This document shows, one piece after another, positions 59,022 to 64,000 of a DNA stretch of 64,000 nt (position 1 is its first letter; every line of letters starts with the position of its first letter). The translations under genes and the position numbers were made by a program. Below the pieces are notes generated by a model. The model was given only the letters and a program-made list of their open reading frames with translations, was not told the origin of the DNA and made no database searches. This DNA comes from Saksenaea vasiformis B4078 (lineage: Eukaryota; Mucoromycota; Mucoromycetes; Mucorales; Saksenaeaceae): assembly GCA_000697055.1 (NCBI GenBank), contig JNDT01002413.1, positions 183,465 to 247,464 on the forward strand, written 5' to 3'.

Positions 59022-61018
59022 ATGACTCCAATCGATGAAATCAACAAACAGAGACGAAACAGGCCTTGTAAGTTGACTTTAACATTGATATTACGAATAT
59101 ATCCAACTTATTCTCATTCTAAGGCGAGAACTGTAGGGCTCACAGACGAAAATGCATCATAGTGCAAGGAAATATATGTGAACGATGTCGCAGGATGTAT
59201 TTGATTTGCCTTTTCAAGTTCACCGTAAAAAGGAAGTTGCCAAGGCGAACAGTAGCCACCTCCAGGAAAAAACGGATGCTTGATGACATATGGGGTCTTG
59301 AACTTCAAGTGACAGCCATGGAAGATGCGTTACTAGCGCATCATGTAGCAATCAGTATTCTAGCAAACAAGCCTTGCGCACCCAGCGGATGGACGGTCAC
59401 GCTGAGTAGAAAAAAGGACGGCTTACGATTGGATACCTCGATTCGGAGCATCTCAGACATCCTCCACTTTCTCAACGAAGCCGTCGTCTATTTTGGAACG
59501 GAAAGTGTGCCGCGGACACCACCTTATCACACAGATAAATCCGGCAACAAGATGAAAGTGGTTACTGCATTTTTGCCCCTCGAGTCGATGTTAGAAAGTA
59601 TGTGCGTACAACTCATCGACACAGAGTACAGATATCAGGCCGACTGTTGCTTTGTGCAAATGATCAACCATTTGAAACTCCAACTCATCGACGTATATTT
59701 TCAATGCGTAATTCACTGTTATCCGCTTCTGGTTCGAGCGTACTTTGAACCGTACTTCAAAAATAACCCGCAGTCGATGATGGTAACCGCTCTGGCTTGT
59801 AGCGTCACGTATTCGCAATGTCACCACGTTGCTAGCGCGATCTTTCCGTTTCCTCGTCAAGAATTAGGCAGCTATCTAAATCAGCTTGCACGTGCTGAAG
59901 TGGAAGAAGTCCTTTTTGACGAGCCTTGCTTAGAGACCTTGATCACGCTCTGGTTTCTCATTGAGCATACATTTCTGGTACTGAGAAACAACGTTGAAAG
60001 GACATACTGCACTCTCGCCTGGAGAATGGCCCTTTTGCTCAAGGATACGTTCCTACCTGTTCTGAAACGTCCAGAGAAGTACTCAAGCGACGAACTTGCC
60101 AAAGCAGAGACCTGGCGACGGCTCTTTTACAGGTCCCGCTACTACGAAATCTGTATGAGTGGTGTGTACGAGGGTCAGGTCGAAATTACCACAATCTATA
60201 CAGCCCATGAAGGCGTAGGCTACCCCACACCTTTGGCCTGTGAGTGGTCCGATTATGCAACCCGTGAGGCGGTGATATCCTACGATTTCGGCACTCGTGT
60301 TTCGCTCATTCCCGAAAATAGAGACAGCATCTTATTGGCAAATAGCTTAATCACAGAGGAATTGGATCAAAGAGAACGGGAAGACACCTTAAGGAAATAC
60401 CTTCAACAAATTCACAAGGAATTATCTCTTCTCTGGAACGGTCTACCACCATCTGCCAAAATGAGCGACGATGTCACTGAATACATTCACTTGGAAAGAT
60501 TGGAAGACGCTACGATTATCTCGCTTCGTATGAACTGGTATTATTATCAGTGTTGTATGAACACTGGTTTACGCCTGTTGGAGAGGTTGAATAGAGCGGA
60601 TTCAATTTCTGGCCATCATGAAGATATCAGCTATGATCAAGCACTGATGATAGTCTCTGTCGCCGCTGATGCTCTTACGCATGTGTTTAGCGTCATCTAT
60701 GAACGTTACCCATGCAGCTTCGAGTTTTACTGGACCCTCGCAACCGTTGAAGCGCTACATCGATTACGTTCATGCAATGACAGCTCCATCCAATTGCGTG
60801 CTCAACACAATTTGCTAATCGCAAGAGCACTCATTCAGAGATCAACATCCGCCTATGTAACAAGCTGCATGAGCCCTACAACCTACAATGAGATTGCCAG
60901 GGCTTGTAGTCTCAGCGAGACAAAGATGCTATTGACACAAGGCAAACCGCTGATAGACGGTTCCACAACTCATATCGCCGGCGTACAATACTTGGACAAC
61001 CGCGTCGCAAAAGTCTAA
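59022..61018 (+). CDS. Zn2Cys6 transcription factor, duplicated copy 2
   Basis: 646-residue Gal4-class regulator, paralogue of the factor at 52.1 kb. Exons 59022-59067 and 59124-61018; the first exon is exactly 46 nt in both copies and the intron phase is the same. The cluster reads CENCRAHRRKC, then IIVQGNICERCRRMYLIC, complete with six cysteines. The remainder aligns along its length with copy 1: ELQVTAMEDALLAHHVAI, WTVTLSRKKDGLRLDTSIRS, KAETWRRLFYRSRYYEICMS and TAHEGVGYPTPLACEW. Changes are spread through the protein, strongest in the linker and the last 100 residues. An intact frame next to a ruined SPT3 copy suggests that this gene has been kept by selection. Confidence 0.93.
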
Positions 61019-63789
61019 TATCTTAAAACCTAAAAACCATCCACTTTCCATTCTACCATTTGTATTACTTTCCATATTATGCTATCTGTTTGTGTACATA
61101 ACGTTACTTCTTTTACACCCACATGTTCTCTGATATTTAGTCGCAGTGCGGCAGTTTTCCATATTTTACGGATGAAGCACTAAGGTCATGAAACCATAAG
61201 ATCTCATGTGTCACAATGGAAAGACGTCTATTTATGCCAGAATTGGATGTTTGCGCACCAACCTGAAATAGAAATACTTCGGTTTGTTAGGTAACGTTGC
61301 AGCTGTAATTACACAAAAGAGGGTTCCAATGTATGGTGCCCCTAGAGGAAGATAATTCTCGGTTTGTCCCGTATCATGTGCCACTGAACCCCACCGCGCC
61401 TCTGAGTAAATGTTTAATCTCACAATCACTTTATTTTTATTTTTGTTACTCACACGTTATACCAAAAGTAGAACTCTCGATTAAAGGGGTTACAGTTCAA
61501 CTTTGTACTTTAGTATCTGACCTGGGTTTGTGAGACTTGTCGGCGTTTTATGGGTTAACAGTCGATCTGATCAGCTACGAAATTGCTAGTTACACATGCT
61601 AAGCTGCTTTTCCTCTCTTTTGATACGTTGCGTTCAGCGGCCAAAAGACAAATTGTGTGATTCTGGTTATGACGTAGATTATGTCCACATTTGTACTTTT
61701 TACACAAAAAAGTTACCAATCCCTTCGATATACACTGAGCGCGTTTTTCGACATTAAACTACCTCGCTTGCTTTCGTAGTATTAAAAGCTGGCACGAGAA
61801 GTGCTGTGAGACGCCGAAATATTGTCGGGGTTATCATGGCACGCTTCGCATGTCTGAGTACGGCGCTCGATCCCGGTTCTCGCGTATTTCTCGCGCCGAA
61901 GCTAGTTTACGGCTACGGTCTCTTCCTTAAGCATGTTGCGTATAATGTTAAGCAACGTCAGCAACAAAGGCTCCATGAATTTGTCAGCTGTTATTATTTG
62001 CAAGCTCTATACTGCTTATTGTCTGCACATGTATCGTATGAACAAAGTCTTTTAGTCTTTTGGCGGTATAAGTACCCACAGCCTGACTCTTTAAGCAAAC
62101 GGTGCAAAATGGCATATTTCGTTTGTATTTACCACCCAATCACACTTGTAAAAACGAGAATGTGCCGCGCTTGTACGTAAATCCACAGAAATTGGAAGGG
62201 CAGTTTGTCTTCATTTGACTTCGTTAAAGTTTCTTAAGCCAAAAATAATATGCGTTTAAGCACTACTTCAAAGTACTTGTAAACCTTCGCTGGCTGACAT
62301 TGTGGATACTGAACATGATAACCTAGCACTGACAAGCGGCGACAGTCATACACGCTTAAAACTCAATGCGTTGTCAAAAGAGTAACGCTCGGATGCAAAG
62401 ATGACGGCGTTCCTGCGTTGTCGAGACAAGCAAGTCATACTCTTTGAGAACTGTACCTTTTTTTATTGTTTTGATCCGTTTTGCATAAATACACCAGTTT
62501 TTGAATCAATATGTCAACGCTTTTCAGCACGCTCAGTGTTCCTCTTAACCAATACTCTCAAAACTCGGCTAAAGCATCCCCTTTGGCGTTGCAAACTAGC
62601 TTTTTGCTATAACACAGTTGCCACACTTAGGAACACTGTTATTAACTAGATTCCAACGCGAGATCACAAGTAACAGCGAGAATCCCTGTTACGAAATACA
62701 AATCTTTCAAAGCTTGTTTCTACAGAAGTCTATATAAGAACTCCTCTCATCAAAATACCAATGTCACAGCGGAAAGGCGCATGCTTTTTTTTTCCGAAAT
62801 GATTCAAAATGGACGCAGCTCTGGAGACCGTTTGTAAAAAGTAGTTTAACATGGAACATAAGCTGCAAAAGGCGATGCTATAAATGCTCAAATAGTGGTG
62901 TAACGAGATCGTAATCCAGACAGTAACAGTTGTTCCAGCACTACTATCGATAGTAAAGCTTCTGTTACTATCGTTTCTTTTAGTAACTTTGGAAGATACA
63001 AAGCAATGAAACTAGACCACAAGGGCATACTGTCAATTGGGAATATTATTGAAGACGTGCTCTTTTCCATTGACAATACGTGCCAATGCGGACAGGGAGT
63101 GGACAAGCTTACGACAAGAAGTTTATATCAGTGGCAGTGCTAGATTGCCATCAAAGTTCCGCACACACTTCCATTTGGACTTGGGCGACGAAGAATTGCG
63201 ACGTGAGTCATCAGCTCAGGCCATTGTGTCAGCAAAATGGAAAACTGACTTTCCTTCAATCATGCTTCGACGAAACCAAACAATCTGCAATAGGTATTGT
63301 CAATATCACTTTATACCAAACCGTTTCGGCAGCGACAATACGTCGAATTGTCCAAGGATACAAACGGATCCTTGAACCATGCTTGGCCCTTACTGCTACA
63401 GTTTACTAGAAAGAGCATTCAATGATAAAGCTTCTTCTATCACACACGCTTTGTCAATTTCTCTTTCACAATGGATCAAAGTTTGACGACGCATCCTTTG
63501 CTGCCAAGTTTCGAAACCAACTATCGTTAACCACGTAGCTAGTATGTACTTCGTTTTCCTTTGAACATTCAATGCCTTCAGTTTCTTATCAAGCACCCAC
63601 AGAGTACTTTCGAGATACTAGTGTGCTCGATACAATCCTTAGATCATATCTATGTTATAGCGAATATGCAGTCATTACACCAACCACCAATCGTCGTCGT
63701 ATCGAAACAATAAGAAGCAACACATCGTTGCAAAGACTTTTTACTGAACGTTCGGGCATCTGGTGTCTGATTTAGGGAGTTTTAAACTA
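61019..63789. other. 3' flank of factor copy 2 and gene-poor spacer
   Basis: 61190-61530 is homologous to 54300-54600. Further right are frames of 60-125 codons (for example 61806-62180, 63037-63375 and, on minus, 63596-63396) with no recognised family. The minus-strand frame at 63596-63396 lies in the reading direction of the repeat element that ends the window and could be part of it. Confidence 0.4.
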
Positions 63790-64000
63790 TTGGATTTTTC
63801 CCATGACTTTCCGTCTATTTGAAATAATTCGGCGTTACTTCCAGATAAACTCTGCGCTTTGAAGTACGTATTTTTACGTTCATCCGATGTTATGATTTGC
63901 GTGTCATACTCTTCCATGTTGTGTTTGTGTCACGGATAGCTTTCCATTATCTAACGCAAAACATGCGTCAGAGACAGGGTTTCATTGTCTCGTGCAATGA
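63790..64000 (-). mobile_element. Repeat-family copy 4, cut by the window edge
   Basis: Aligns with 26890-27100, sharing GTCTATTTGAAAT, ACTTCCAGAT, TTCATCCGATG.TATGATTTGC and GCGTCAGAGACAGGG. On the minus strand it is open over 63919-63798 and encodes MEEYDTQIITSDERKN, then SGSNAELFQIDGKSW, the same pattern as the stop-containing copy at 26.9 kb. The element continues beyond the window end, so the 5' part (with the expected hairpin) is not visible. Confidence 0.6.

Larger units (their letters stand above)
55860..61530. repeat. Tandem segmental duplication, unit 2
   Basis: Second unit of the SPT3 / Zn2Cys6 block, in the same orientation as unit 1. The SPT3 half has many small indels and substitutions; the factor half keeps a full open frame. 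The different decay of the two halves shows that the duplication is old enough for neutral DNA to diverge heavily. Confidence 0.87.

Overview
The window looks like nuclear DNA of an early-diverging filamentous fungus, most likely a Mucoromycota/Mucorales species. Most genes have several introns, usually 45-60 nt, with GT...AG ends. Intron-rich fungal housekeeping genes are separated by AT-rich spacers holding decayed repeats, and three Zn2Cys6 transcription factors are present. Exon models were built by hand and kept only when phases joined, lengths divided by three and family motifs were restored across junctions. No species is assigned. No tRNA, rRNA, CRISPR array or intact transposase was recognised.

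Layout: beta-tubulin (477-2382, +); a BSD-domain protein (3555-4613, -); a SEL1-repeat protein with an N-terminal region resembling fungal MACPF-like proteins (5631-8008, -); a gene-poor stretch; an SDS3-like histone deacetylase-complex protein (11418-12368, -); the ATP12 F1-ATPase assembly factor (14813-15824, +) convergent with a four-CBS protein (15884-16970, -); a second gene-poor stretch with repeats; a PAQR/IZH membrane receptor (21559-22966, +); a small secreted cysteine-rich protein (23966-24346, -); the PP1 inhibitor YPI1/PPP1R11 (26171-26747, +); a decayed mobile element (26880-27650); a ThrE/PRM10-type transporter (27757-29446, +); a sterol-glucosyltransferase-like UGT (29841-31439, -); a Zn2Cys6 factor (32539-34652, +); COX16 (35196-35662, +); ERV14/cornichon (35992-36698, +); an O-fucosyltransferase-like type II membrane protein (36859-38274, -); a mitochondrial PRX5-type peroxiredoxin (39392-39925, -); an XRCC4-like end-joining factor (40733-42303, -); an unidentified proline-rich protein (44589-46041, +); a tetraspanin (46310-47220, +); and SPT3 (49197-50279, -) followed by a Zn2Cys6 factor (52101-54093, +). 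The SPT3-plus-factor block is repeated about 6.6-6.9 kb downstream: the SPT3 copy is a ruined pseudogene (about 55860-56880) while the second factor (59022-61018, +) is intact.

Main observations. (1) Two introns carry minor (U12) spliceosome signals: one GT-AG in ERV14 and one AT-AC (or AT-AG) in the SDS3-like gene. Both have the branch motif TCCTTGAC, 24 nt from the 3' end if the latter ends in AC. (2) The beta-tubulin carries Tyr167 and Ala198, two residues associated with benzimidazole insensitivity. (3) The local tandem duplication has one dead and one live gene. (4) A degraded mobile-element family has an imperfect hairpin end and a recognisable coding vestige. (5) Two GC-AG introns are present. 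No complete undescribed multi-gene system was found.
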